A program made the position numbers and the translations under genes. From Diplodia intermedia (Eukaryota > Ascomycota > Dothideomycetes > Botryosphaeriales > Botryosphaeriaceae), in the NCBI GenBank assembly GCA_021495925.1, contig JAKEKT010000075.1:1-64000 (forward strand): a stretch of DNA of 64,000 nt, in the 5' to 3' direction. The notes beneath the pieces were generated by a model that saw nothing but the letters and a program-made list of their open reading frames with translations, had not been told where the DNA came from and ran no database searches. The stretch's first letter is position 1. Each line of letters opens with the position of its first letter. This document shows positions 55,765 through 64,000 of the stretch, piece after piece.

Positions 55765-56505
55765 ATGCGCCAGACCACGCGCAACACCGTCGACCGGCTC
55801 GACAAGCCTAGCTCCTATGCTGCCAGCAAGGTAGGCCTTCTACGACCCAATCGCGCCTCGCCTGGGCCTTCTCAGCTCACAAGTACCACAGCAACGCAGG
55901 AGGAGGTACGTTCCAGCCGACGAGGAGGCCCGTGATGAGCGCGAGAAGACCCCGGACTTCGAGGACAAGCTGAAGGATGCGACCACTCTCTATGTCGGTA
56001 ACCTGTAAGATATTGTTCCCGCTGCCGCGTTGATGCAGATGCTGAGATGACGCAGGTCCTTCTACACCACCGAGGAGCAGATCCACGAGCTTTTTGCCAA
56101 GTAAGTGTCGAAATCGCCCTGACCATAGCACTAATGCTGACATTGGACACTAGATGTGGTGAGATCAAGCGCCTTGTCATGGGCCTGGATCGCTACCAGA
56201 AGACTCCTTGCGGTTTCTGCTTCGTCGAATACTATAGCCACCAGGATGCCCTCGACTGCATGAAGTACATTGGTGGTACCAAACTCGATGAGCGCATCAT
56301 TCGTACCGACCTTGACGAAGGATTCGCCGAGGGCCGTCAGTACGGGTACGTGGAATCACATTTGGGCTTGGTTGAATACTACTGACGGAATGTTAGACGT
56401 GGCAAGTCGGGTGGCCAGGTCCGCGACGAGTACCGTGACGAGTATGATCCTGGCCGTGGTGGCTGGGGAAGGGCCAATGACCCCTACCGTGACGACTACA
56501 GGTAA
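55765..56505 (+). CDS. CBC2: Nuclear cap-binding protein subunit 2 (Cbp20)
   Basis: Five exons, 55765-55830, 55892-56004, 56056-56100, 56154-56345 and 56397-56505, with introns of 51-61 bp, give 174 residues. The first acceptor is the CACAG at 55891, the only one that keeps the RRRRYVPADEE frame. One RRM covers about 52-130: RNP2 LYVGNL (55-60), RNP1 CGFCFVEY (94-101) and the Cbp20-specific IRTDLDEGFAEGRQYGRG tail, whose acidic and Tyr residues stack on the m7G cap. The C-terminus is Asp/Arg/Gly/Tyr rich. Cbp20 with Cbp80 binds capped RNA in the nucleus, helping splicing, export and decay. Being divergent from Nup82 places two mRNA-export genes under one promoter region. Very confident. Confidence 0.95.
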
Positions 56506-56906
56506 AGGTGTTTGGTAAACATTACCAGGGAGCTTAGGGAACTGGGGCGTTTTTTAAGGTCAAGTCTTTTAAGGTTTGGCTATCATGATCTAACAGTCGG
56601 CTGCGGTTGGGAGGGATCGAGTGCCCGCGCGTGAAGCACACGCGTGTTTCCCTCAGCAAGCAGATTCGACTCCATTTACCGAAGAATCAGGATTGCATCC
56701 GAGCGGCAACTCATAAGCCACAAGGAGGATGCTGCAGGTAAACATCTAGAGGGTCAGGAACGTTTCCTCCAAAGGCAATCAAGGGGCGGCAAGTATAAGA
56801 TGGAACAAAGTCCTCTGGAATCTATTCATTTACAGTTCTTGCCAAGGCCTTCTCCATGAACGCCGTGAGCCAAGTCCAATCTATCTTTCTATTGACACGC
56901 CATGCC
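56506..56906. other. Convergent 3' flanks of CBC2 and PDX2
   Basis: About 400 bp, no supported gene. Confidence 0.5.
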
Positions 56907-57843
56907 CTACCGTACTGCTAGGCTCTGCCGCTTTTCCAGTGCTACGAGCACTTGTTCCAGCCACCACGCATGGATGCGCGAATCGCCCGTCAGCTCCGGA
57001 TGAAAGCTTGTGCCGAAAACATTCCCTTGTCGAACGGCAATGATGTCGCCCGCCTCGCCCTCTTCGCTGGCAGTAACGCCGTGCTTCCCAAGAGCCTTAG
57101 CCCGACCAGGCAATCTTGCCAAAATCTCAACATTTGCGTTGAAATCGGCGCGCGCGACGTCATCCTTAGGAACCTTCGAGGGCGCAACGATGGTCTCATC
57201 CTTGGCCGCCTCTTCAGTCTGAATACCATCCATGTGTGGTAGCAGCTTCTCTACTACTGGCGCCCGAATGAAGACGCTTGGGAAAGGCCTCTCGTCGGTC
57301 AGAGTTTCTACCGTCTGAGCAGTGCGGAGGAAGGGGAGGTCGAGGTCTGCGGTAAACGACTCGGTTTGACGGCCGAAGTGGTTGCGGGACACGCGGACAT
57401 CGAGGCCACCAATGAGCTCCTGGCCGCCCTTCTTGGTACGGTTCGCAGATTCGGCGAGCAGGATCAAGCCGGCACAGGTTCCCCAGGTGGGTTTGCGCTG
57501 CACCCTGCAGGTTGCGACGCGTTAGTCATAGTTGCTTCTGAGGGCTGAGGAATCCTTACTTGACAAAATCCCGCAACGGCTCCAGCATGCCTGAACGCTC
57601 AGCAACGAGGGACATGGTGGTGCTCTCCCCGCCAGGAAAGACCAGGGCATCGCAGGTTGCGAGCTCTGCGGGCGTGCGCACCTCGATACAGGACCAGTCG
57701 GCTTGGGCGGCGTCATGGACTTTGCGGGCGCGCAGGCTCGCGATGGCCAGGCGCAGCAGCTGGACGTGCTCGCTGAAGGCGCCCTGGAGGGCGAGCACGC
57801 CGACGGTGACGTGGCGCTTCGGGCTGGCGTTCGTTGCGGTCAT
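56907..57843 (-). CDS. PDX2: Pyridoxal 5'-phosphate synthase glutaminase subunit (Pdx2/Sno)
   Basis: Two exons, 57560-57843 and 56907-57504, with a 55-bp intron, give 293 residues. The N-terminus TVGVLALQGAFSEHV is the family start. The glutaminase triad is intact: Cys105 in WGTCAGLIL (nucleophile), and His263/Glu265 in SFHPELT. The oxyanion/substrate motif PGGESTTM (about 70-77) and SRNHFGRQTESF contacts are present. It hydrolyses glutamine and hands ammonia to the Pdx1/Snz synthase, which builds PLP from ribose-5-P and glyceraldehyde-3-P. Pdx1 is not in the window. Compared with the approximately 200-residue bacterial protein, this one is longer because of an insertion (EEAAKDETIVAPSKVPKDD) common in fungal orthologues. 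Confidence 0.94.
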
Positions 57844-58457
57844 TTCGGCGGCGCAATGGGTTGTCGCGGAGGAGGGAGTCACTCTTTCGTGGGGAAAATT
57901 GGCCCGACGCGACGGGTGAGTTCGCCGATGACGCCCGCTGCAAGCCGCGCTATCTAATCGCCGCCCTAGTGCCGCTCTGCCGCCTCCTTCCCGCCTCCGC
58001 TCCATCCACCGCCCGCTGCCGATTCCGGATCCGGCGGGCCGTGCGCAACAATCATGTCTCCCGCTCCAAGCTTCATGCTCTTTACTCATGCTCAACATAT
58101 ATTCGTCGATACTGTATGTGACTACTAGTAGGTAGAAAAACCAATACCTAGTTACCAAGAAACCTCATCCGTTCCGGTACTTTCCTTCGGTAGCTCCTGC
58201 CATAAGGTCAAACTTGCAGTCTCCATTTTGCTCCCATGAGGAAATAGACAAGGACTGAAAGCACCAGGGGCGCATATACTGTACAGCGTCGTGCTTTCTC
58301 TTTTATCCAAGTGTTACAACCGGAGATATCCTCGCGTCTCACTGCACTTCTGCTCTAACTCCACTCCAACAATCCTACTCAGCATCCTCTCGTGCTCGAT
58401 CCCCTACCAACAGATTCCTTACTCGGTATCATTGTCCTTGAATCCTACTTCACACCA
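57844..58457. other. Intergenic: divergent promoters of PDX2 and the GH17 gene
   Basis: About 610 bp carrying the PDX2 leader and the GH17 upstream region. It turns AT-rich from about 58080. The 57.9-58.1 kb open frames are extensions of the PDX2 frame and not genes. Confidence 0.5.
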
Positions 58458-59593
58458 ATGAAGCTCCCCGTTCTCTCCCTACTGGCCATGGCCACCGTCA
58501 GCCAAGCCCATCTCAAAGGTTTCAACGTGTAACTGGCCTTCATGTTCTCCCGTCAACCCCCCCTCCACCCACAAACTCATACTAAAGCCCCATTTTCCTG
58601 CCCCTCCAGCGCAGCAAAGAACCCCGACGGCTCGTGCAAAACGCAAACCGACTGGGAAACCGCCTTCGGGCACCTGCAAGCGCTCCCCGTCTCCAGCGGG
58701 CCCTTCAACCAAGTCCGCGTCTTCGCCTCGTCCGACTGCGACACGCTCGCGCGAGCGGTCCCGGCCGCGCTCGCGACCGACACGCGCATCCTCGCCGGCG
58801 TCTGGGCCGAGGACGAGGCGCACTTCGAGGCGGAGAAGCAGGCGCTGCTCGCCGCCATCCTGGCGCACGGCGGCGGCTGGATCACGGCCATCAGCGTCGG
58901 CAGCGAGGACCTGTACCGCAAGGAGGCGGATCCGCAGAGGTTGGCCATGCAAATTTACGATGTTAGGGGCATGGTGAGGAGCGTGGGCGTTGGCGCGGCG
59001 GTGGGGCATGTCGATACGTGGACGGCGTGGTGAGTTGGTTTGTTGGTGGTGGTGGTGGTGGTGGTGCTGCTGCTGTTGACTTCTCCCGTTTTCCCTCCCC
59101 CCACCCTCTCCTTTTCCGTCTGTTCTTCTTGATCGTCCCCGCTGACCTCGTTTGCCAAAGGGTCGATCCTGCCAACGAGCCTGTTGTCACCGCCGTCGAC
59201 TTCGTCGGCTGCGACGCGTATCCCTACTGGCAGGGCGTCACGGTCCCGGAGAGCCTCGACACCTACTTCAAAGCCATCGCGGACACCAAGGCCGCCGTCA
59301 CCGCGATCAAGACGGGTCTCGAGGTCTGGGTCACGGAGTCGGGCTGGCCGGCCACGGGCAGGACCTTTGGACGCAGTTTCGCCTCGAACGACAACGCGGA
59401 GGCTTACTGGAAGAGCGTCGCGTGTGCTTCGTAAGGCAGTCTCGTCCGATAGGTTCTAGCGCTGAGCTAATTGCGCGTGTATAGGTTCCAACAGCTGAAC
59501 ACCTTTTGGTACGCCTACCAGGACTACAACGACGAACCCAGCTTCGGCGTGTTTGGAGAGGACGGAAACCCTTTGTATGATTTGTCTTGCTAG
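58458..59593 (+). CDS. Secreted GH17 beta-1,3-glucanase
   Basis: Four exons, 58458-58528, 58610-59029, 59161-59430 and 59485-59593, with introns of 81, 131 and 54 bp, give 289 residues. The signal peptide is MKLPVLSLLAMATVSQA (1-17). The fold is the compact fungal GH17 barrel: KGFNVAAKN..GSCKTQTDW at the start, VRVFASSDC, the acid/base Glu123 in ITAISVGSE, and the nucleophile Glu223 in VWVTESGWP, close to the PROSITE GH17 pattern. SFQQLNTFWYAYQDYND and FGVFGEDGNPLYDLSC close the barrel. No GPI signal or Ser/Thr stalk is present, so the enzyme is released rather than wall-bound. It acts on beta-1,3-glucan in fungal or plant walls as an endoglucanase or transglucosylase. Confidence 0.92.
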
Positions 59594-60117
59594 AGCTTGG
59601 TAAGCTGGTTTATGGCATGAGTCTGTCATAGCTGGAGATGATATGATCCACTGAAAAGGACAGACTGGCATTGGCGTCTCGCAAATTGGAGGCACAAGGT
59701 TGGCTTGTTTCTTCTCGTTTTATGCTCTTGAATTAAGTAGAATGGCATCCAACCCCTCAACTTTCATCAATGTCCGCTCCACATGACAGCTGATGTATAC
59801 ACATCGAAGTGACTGTACGAGAGGGAGGTTGAACGGTTAGTCAATACCAATGAAGTGTAAGGTAGTGGAAGGAAGTCAGGGGCGCTGCTCCACTTGAACA
59901 CATCATCCTTACAGATGTGATATGTTTGGCTTCATCATGGAGTCACTTGAGGGAATAGGGTTGTTTGATCATGTTCGTGTATTCAGGTGGAAGCGGATCT
60001 TATCTCGGGAGACTTTGAATGTGAAAGCTTTTACAACTCCCGATTTCCAATTTGAGAATTACATTGAAATAGCTGAATATCAACGACTGTCCGCCTGTCC
60101 GCCTTAGATTCTTGCAT
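59594..60117. other. Convergent 3' flanks, no supported gene
   Basis: About 520 bp, AT-rich. One 61-codon frame (59922-60107) has no features. Confidence 0.5.
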
Positions 60118-60561
60118 TTACGACCTTCGCGCTGCCACGCTCTCGCAGTTCAGGGAAAGCCGAAGGTAGTCCCCTTTCTCGCGCTGACGGATGAAACGCA
60201 AGACTCTCGCCCAGTTGTCCGCGTCCATCGTCATCGGGCAGGGCACGTCCGTCCAGAACACGGATGGAGATACCGTCCAGACCCACCTTTCGTGCTTGAT
60301 GGACTGCACGCGCCAGTGCAGCCATGTCAGTTCGTTACAGAAATCTCGGTACGTGTCCGGAAACGCGATGTCGAGAAATTCCCAATACCGCTGCGTTCCG
60401 TTGCCTTTGGCCACGTCCAACGCCACTCTGACCTGGATGCGCTCGGCGCTGGGTGTTTCCTGAGGCTGTGTGTCCTGCGTGGCATCTTGGTTGGTGTCCT
60501 GGGCGATTTCTTGGCTGGTATCCTGGGTGGTGCTCTTGGTGTCTTGATCTTGGGTAGCCAT
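60118..60561 (-). CDS. Small orphan protein A of a likely paralogous pair
   Basis: A single exon of 147 residues from the ATG at 60561 (MATQDQDTKS). A Met 69 bp upstream is less likely because the TATA element at 60631-60640 sits just beyond it. Residues 1-40 are low-complexity repeats of TQDT/TNQD. The folded part (about 45-147) has RIQVRVALDVAKGNGTQRYW, then AFPDTYRDFCNELTWLHWRV, W-rich strands (RWVWTVSPSVFW) and ADNWARVLRFIRQREKGDYLRL. The order of elements matches the neighbouring gene: basic strand, Trp strand, TY/YEDF helix, Trp/Pro turn, NW-VLR helix. No known family, signal peptide or membrane helix. Confidence 0.65.
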   Translation of the reverse strand: MATQDQDTKSTTQDTSQEIAQDTNQDATQDTQPQETPSAERIQVRVALDVAKGNGTQRYWEFLDIAFPDTYRDFCNELTWLHWRVQSIKHERWVWTVSPSVFWTDVPCPMTMDADNWARVLRFIRQREKGDYLRLSLNCESVAARRS

Positions 60562-60630
60562 GATGGACGGTGGGGATGATCGGCTGCTCTTGTGCTCTTG
60601 CATGAGCCATTTCAGAATCAGGGGGACCAC

Positions 60631-60640
60631 CTATATATAG
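60631..60640 (-). promoter_or_regulatory. TATA box upstream of orphan gene A
   Basis: CTATATATAG, palindromic, 70 bp before the ATG at 60561. The distance fits a core promoter and supports that start over the upstream Met. Confidence 0.5.
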
Positions 60641-60743
60641 CACAGTGGACAGCGTGTTTGACGAGATCATGATTATGGCTACGGACACAATCTGTTTTCC
60701 AAACCACAGCGCAAACCCGACCGGTGATCAAACCACGACAGCG

Positions 60744-61364
60744 CTAGTACTCCCCAGTTTGCGTCATGGGGGAGTATTCCTCGGTTTGCGCCAGGGAGTT
60801 CTGTCCGGTTTGCGTCAGGCAGTTGCCCGCCACAGTAGCGCTATCCCCCCACGTTCCCCCCCTGCGGTGCCGGCTGTCCGGCTGATCATCACCGTCCTCC
60901 ACCTTCACCCCCATGGACAGCTGGCCCGTACGCGACTTTCTCACCCGGCGGCCCTTCGCCTCCCATTCCACCATCGTGTCGCACTCGACCTCCCAGCCTG
61001 GCTTCCCCGCCCTCTTCGTGATATCTTCCACCTCGGCGATGATGATGTCCCTGCAGTCCCGTTGCTCCATCATCCTCAGCACCTTCTTCCAGTTGCTCTT
61101 CCTCAGGTGTGACTGGAACGGGGGCACGCCCGCGCTGGTGTCCTTGAGCTTTCCGTGGTGATCGTGCGACAGCCACAAGACGTGGAAAGGGTAGACCGTG
61201 GTCCAATCCTCGCCAAGGAAGCGGGACAGGTCTGTCTGCAGTCGGAGGATGTGGGCCATGAAGTCTTCGTAGCTGCCCTCAGTCGAAACTTCGAGGACGT
61301 CCGTCTGCCAGTGAAGCCTGCCATCGGCCGGCTTGTTGAAGTGGAAGGTGACAAGCACTCTCAT
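60744..61364 (-). CDS. Small orphan protein B of a likely paralogous pair, repeat-bearing tail
   Basis: A single exon of 206 residues from the ATG at 61364 (MRVLVTFHFNKPADGRLHW). A Met 54 bp upstream would add a short hydrophobic lead. The first about 110 residues follow the same element order as orphan protein A: strand MRVLVTFHF, DVLEVSTEGSYEDFMAHIL, RFLGEDWTTVYPFHVLWLS, SNWKKVLRMMEQRDCRDIII. It goes on with a charged region (EVECDTMVEWEAKGRRVRKS) and ends in three imperfect copies of a motif like LTQTGQNS / LAQTEEYS / MTQTGEY, encoded by about 24-bp DNA repeats at 60750-60830. Not similar to any family I know. Confidence 0.62.
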   Translation of the reverse strand: MRVLVTFHFNKPADGRLHWQTDVLEVSTEGSYEDFMAHILRLQTDLSRFLGEDWTTVYPFHVLWLSHDHHGKLKDTSAGVPPFQSHLRKSNWKKVLRMMEQRDCRDIIIAEVEDITKRAGKPGWEVECDTMVEWEAKGRRVRKSRTGQLSMGVKVEDGDDQPDSRHRRGGTWGDSATVAGNCLTQTGQNSLAQTEEYSPMTQTGEY

Positions 61365-61662
61365 GGTCGTGAACTGAGAAAGAAGTTGCTGTAGTAAAGA
61401 GCAAAGGTAAAACGGCACAAGTAATCGGAATCTGTACCTTCCAGCGTCGTTTGAGAAGATGAACTCGTTCTCGCCAGAATAGATCGGAATCCAAAACGAG
61501 AGCGTGCGGATTGAAATCTTAAGTGTGAACTATATGCTTATATTTATTTACTCAATTTACAGAAGCCGTACATACAGTTGGCCGTGAGTAGCAACAACAA
61601 ACGACGCAATCGTACTTACAAACATCCCATCAATCATCAATCATCAATCAATCACGTTTCCA

Positions 61663-63329
61663 TCAGACAGACACCCCGCCCATTCTCCTGCTGATCTCCT
61701 CCGTCCCCGCGCTATCCTCCCACTTCCCACCCGTCCGCCTCGCCAACGCCCGCCTCAGAATCCACTCCTTGGCGCTCACCGCCCGCTCCTCCCGCTCCCT
61801 CCCCAACACCTGGCCCGTCTCCCGCACCTTCTCCTCGATCCGCTCGCTGCCCTCCAGCACCCGCAGCACGACGTCGTCCTCGGGCCGCGCAAAGTACACC
61901 AGGCTGTAGCGCGTGCAGTCCGCCTGCGCGCCCGGCGCCGGCGCCACGCGGTGGATGTTGGAGCGCAGGATGCCGCTCGTCATCTTGACCAGGGCGTCGC
62001 CGAGGTTGACGATGGCGTGGCCGGGCAGCGGCCGCACGTACGCCCACGTCTCCCTCGCCGGCTGCTTGCCCGTCGTCGTCGACGTCGACGACGACGATCC
62101 CACCGTCACCGCGTTGGCGCTGTCTCTCCTCTCCTCGCGGTCGACCGTGGGGACGGCGCCGCCTGGATCGTCGCCCTCGGCGGCGGCCGCCGGCTCCATG
62201 CCCGGCGGCAGCAGCACCTGCAGCCCGCCGACGCGGTTGAACAGCACCGTCACGCTGCCGAAGTCGGTGTGCTCGCCGAGCGCGACGCGCGCGTCGTCGC
62301 GCGGCTGCGGCGGCGCGCGCACGAAGCGCACCTGGTCGCACGACGGCGCCGTCAGCCGGTGCAGGGCGGGCAGCGTGCCCGCGGGCAGCCCGAGGCGGGC
62401 GTCGAGGATGCGCAGCACCAGGTTGACGAGCGAGTGCGAGCCGCGCATGAAGGACGAGAGCGCCGGCCGGTGCGGGCGCAGCATGGCCGGCGCCGGCAGC
62501 GGCGACGCCGAGCGGCCGAGGATGTCGTCTTTGGAGGTCTGGTGGCACGCCAAGGAAAAGGCGGTCAGTTGGGGGGAGCTTGGCGGAAGTGGTTGGTGGG
62601 GTGGGGTTGGGATGAGGGTGAGGGTGAGGGTGAGGGTGAGGGGGCAAGGCGTACATTGTAGAACTCGTTGCGGTCTTTTGTGCCGTCTTTGTCGATGATG
62701 CCGGCGCCGTAGCCCTTGTAGCTGTAGGGACGGTTGTCAGCGCATGGTGTTCTTCTTCGACAGGGGCGTTGTGGCCAAGTGACGCCTCGGTATAGCACAC
62801 AGAAACCACGGCATGCACCCAGAAGACAAGACTGAGGAATCACTCACCCAAAATAGCTTCCCTGCTCACTGAAATCATACTTCTCCTTCTCCTCCACCGG
62901 CAATTCGAAGAACCCCTTCTGCACCTCAAACAGCGTGTCCGCATCCTCCAACAACTGCTCGCCATCCACGTGCACCTCCACCTGTCGCGAACTCCTTCTC
63001 ACCGCACCACCAGCACCGCCGCCACCTCGAAAAACAGCCTCGTCGCCATCATTATCGTCGTCATCATCCTCAATCTCCTCGGCGCGCAGATCGATGTAGA
63101 AGAACCCCAAATCGCAGCAGGCCCGCCATAGCGCGTCTTCCTCGTCCTGATCGCCGTGCAGCAAGCGGGCGAGCGATATGCGCACGAGTGGGCAGGTGGG
63201 CACGTCGGCGGGAAAGGGCGGGATGTCCGGGAAGGAGGAGAAGGGTTTCGTTTCGGGAGGAGGCGGAAGAGGGCTGCTGTCGCCGGGGAAGGGGGAGGTG
63301 TTGGAGGAGGGGTCCAGGGATGGTGCCAT
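61663..63329 (-). CDS. 2-oxoglutarate/Fe(II) oxygenase, isopenicillin-N-synthase-like
   Basis: Three exons, 62848-63329, 62655-62721 and 61663-62538, with introns of 126 and 116 bp, give 474 residues. The DIOX_N domain lies at about 30-160 (PLVRISLARLL, DLGFFYIDL, LFEVQKGFFELPVEEKEKYD, then GYKGYGAG). The Fe(II) site is complete: His273 and Asp275 in LGEHTDFGSVTVLF, and His379 in SNIHRVAP; Arg393 and Ser395 in RYSLVYF bind 2-oxoglutarate. Between GGLQVLLPPG and WAYVRPLPGHAIVNLGD is an approximately 50-residue Ser/Thr/acidic low-complexity insertion absent from usual family members, and residues 85-105 are also low complexity. Members modify secondary metabolites, gibberellins or xenobiotics. 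The substrate is unknown and no biosynthetic cluster is visible here. Confidence 0.88.
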
Positions 63330-64000
63330 GATTGGATGGTAGTGGTTTGCGTGTCGTGCTAAGCTGGTTTGCGTCTACTCCTGCTTTCTCCCGAGGTGGT
63401 TGCTTGGATTCGTTGTCTCGGCGAATTGGGAGAAGATAGAAGCAGAGAGTAGCTGGTGGAAGCGGGCTCGGGATTGTCTTTGCGGAGCTAGAGGGACTAG
63501 CCGGGATGTGGGGAGGTGGCTTTGCGGCTGCTATTCTGTTGCAAGTTGTGTACCTGAGGAGGAGCGAGTCGCGGTGGTGTATGTACTGAGAGGCAATGGC
63601 ACAATCGGGCAGCGAATGGGGAAGGTAAGCCGAGAAGGGAAGGAGGTTGGAGATTTGAATTGAGATGGAGAGCAGCCCACAACCGAGGCCAGCGGCTTTT
63701 AACGACAGTCGGAGTTAGCTGCGAGGATCAGCGCGACAATAAAATCGGCCGCCCGCTACACCAGAAGAAGGCGCGCAAGCCACCACCATCTCAACACAAT
63801 CCTACCACACCGACGTGTGCTGGGGCCCGCCCTGCCCCGCACCAGCAGAAAAGAGTTGTGCGGCGCTCATCGGATAAGGCGCCCCGGCATTGCCCCAGCG
63901 GCGATTGGAGGGAAGGACGACAGAGGTCGGGATGGTGCGGAGTGTAGCGCGGTCTTAGCGGCCGAGTGGATAACGCCTCTCTTCCCGTCCTTTTTGCGGG
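63330..64000. other. Right-edge flank, no supported gene
   Basis: Promoter and leader of the 2OG oxygenase, then about 500 bp with no gene I can defend. The last 50 bases contain an A-box-like string discussed under rejected observations. Confidence 0.45.

Noticed and set aside
61712..62818. 368-codon minus-strand frame overlapping the 2OG oxygenase
   Set aside because: Ala/Arg-rich shadow; the alternative frame has the Fe(II) and 2-oxoglutarate residues.
63948..64000. Possible truncated tRNA gene at the right edge (A-box-like GGCCGAGTGGATAA and a CCCGT/GCGGG hairpin)
   Set aside because: The loop lacks the invariant T33 and the spacing between the D-like arm and the hairpin does not fit a tRNA. 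The rest lies outside the window, so it cannot be tested.
1..64000. Secondary-metabolite gene cluster (MFS exporter, FAD oxidoreductase and 2OG oxygenase present)
   Set aside because: These genes are 10-45 kb apart with housekeeping genes between them, and there is no PKS, NRPS, terpene synthase or cluster regulator.

Overview
The window is about 64 kb of nuclear DNA from a filamentous ascomycete (Pezizomycotina). The evidence is many genes split by 46-130 bp GT-AG introns with CTNAC/CTAAC-like branch sites, fungal-only protein families (CBM1 xylanase, X325/BIM1-like copper protein, Cti6-type PHD protein, ERMES subunit Mdm34, DUF6594), and GC-rich exons. A Dothideomycete is my guess from the mannitol-1-phosphate dehydrogenase N-terminus and overall protein style; the class is not proven. 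No bacterial, plasmid or CRISPR features are present, and no complete rRNA or tRNA gene is visible.

Layout, left to right. 0-2 kb: the first codons of mannitol-1-phosphate 5-dehydrogenase, with a HAD phosphatase behind it on the same strand. 3.6-5.2 kb: a 74-bp hairpin element followed by a decayed, frame-broken coding relic, probably mobile-element derived. 6-8.5 kb: an RNase H-fold protein and a hypothetical protein. 9.6-15 kb: a conserved fungal protein of unknown function and a Cti6-type PHD-finger protein. 16.6-18.7 kb: an MFS drug/polyamine-type exporter. 21.5-23 kb: a secreted GH10-CBM1 xylanase. 25 kb: a small Ser/Arg-rich protein. 28-29.8 kb: a DAO-type FAD oxidoreductase. 30.7-32.5 kb: an F-box protein. 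32.8-34.9 kb: a single-pass kelch protein. 36.5-38.3 kb: ceramide synthase. 39.4-41.1 kb: Mdm34.

42.5-47 kb is the most interesting locus: a caspase-fold protein with a C-terminal membrane helix, facing away from a 99-residue orphan protein and a three-helix DUF6594 membrane protein. Then come an SRR1-like protein (48-49 kb), an X325/BIM1-like GPI protein (50.8-51.7 kb), Nup82 divergent from the cap-binding protein Cbp20 (52.6-56.5 kb), the PLP-synthase glutaminase Pdx2/Sno (56.9-57.8 kb), a GH17 glucanase (58.5-59.6 kb), two small proteins that look like diverged paralogues (60.1-61.4 kb) and an isopenicillin-N-synthase-like 2OG oxygenase (61.7-63.3 kb).

Most genes are independent housekeeping or secretory functions rather than a pathway cluster. 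Functional links suggested by position are mannitol synthesis (dehydrogenase plus phosphatase), mRNA export (Nup82/Cbp20) and the caspase/DUF6594 locus. Splice models below were built by hand. Each keeps frame across all exons and gives a total length divisible by three, but none has been checked against transcripts.
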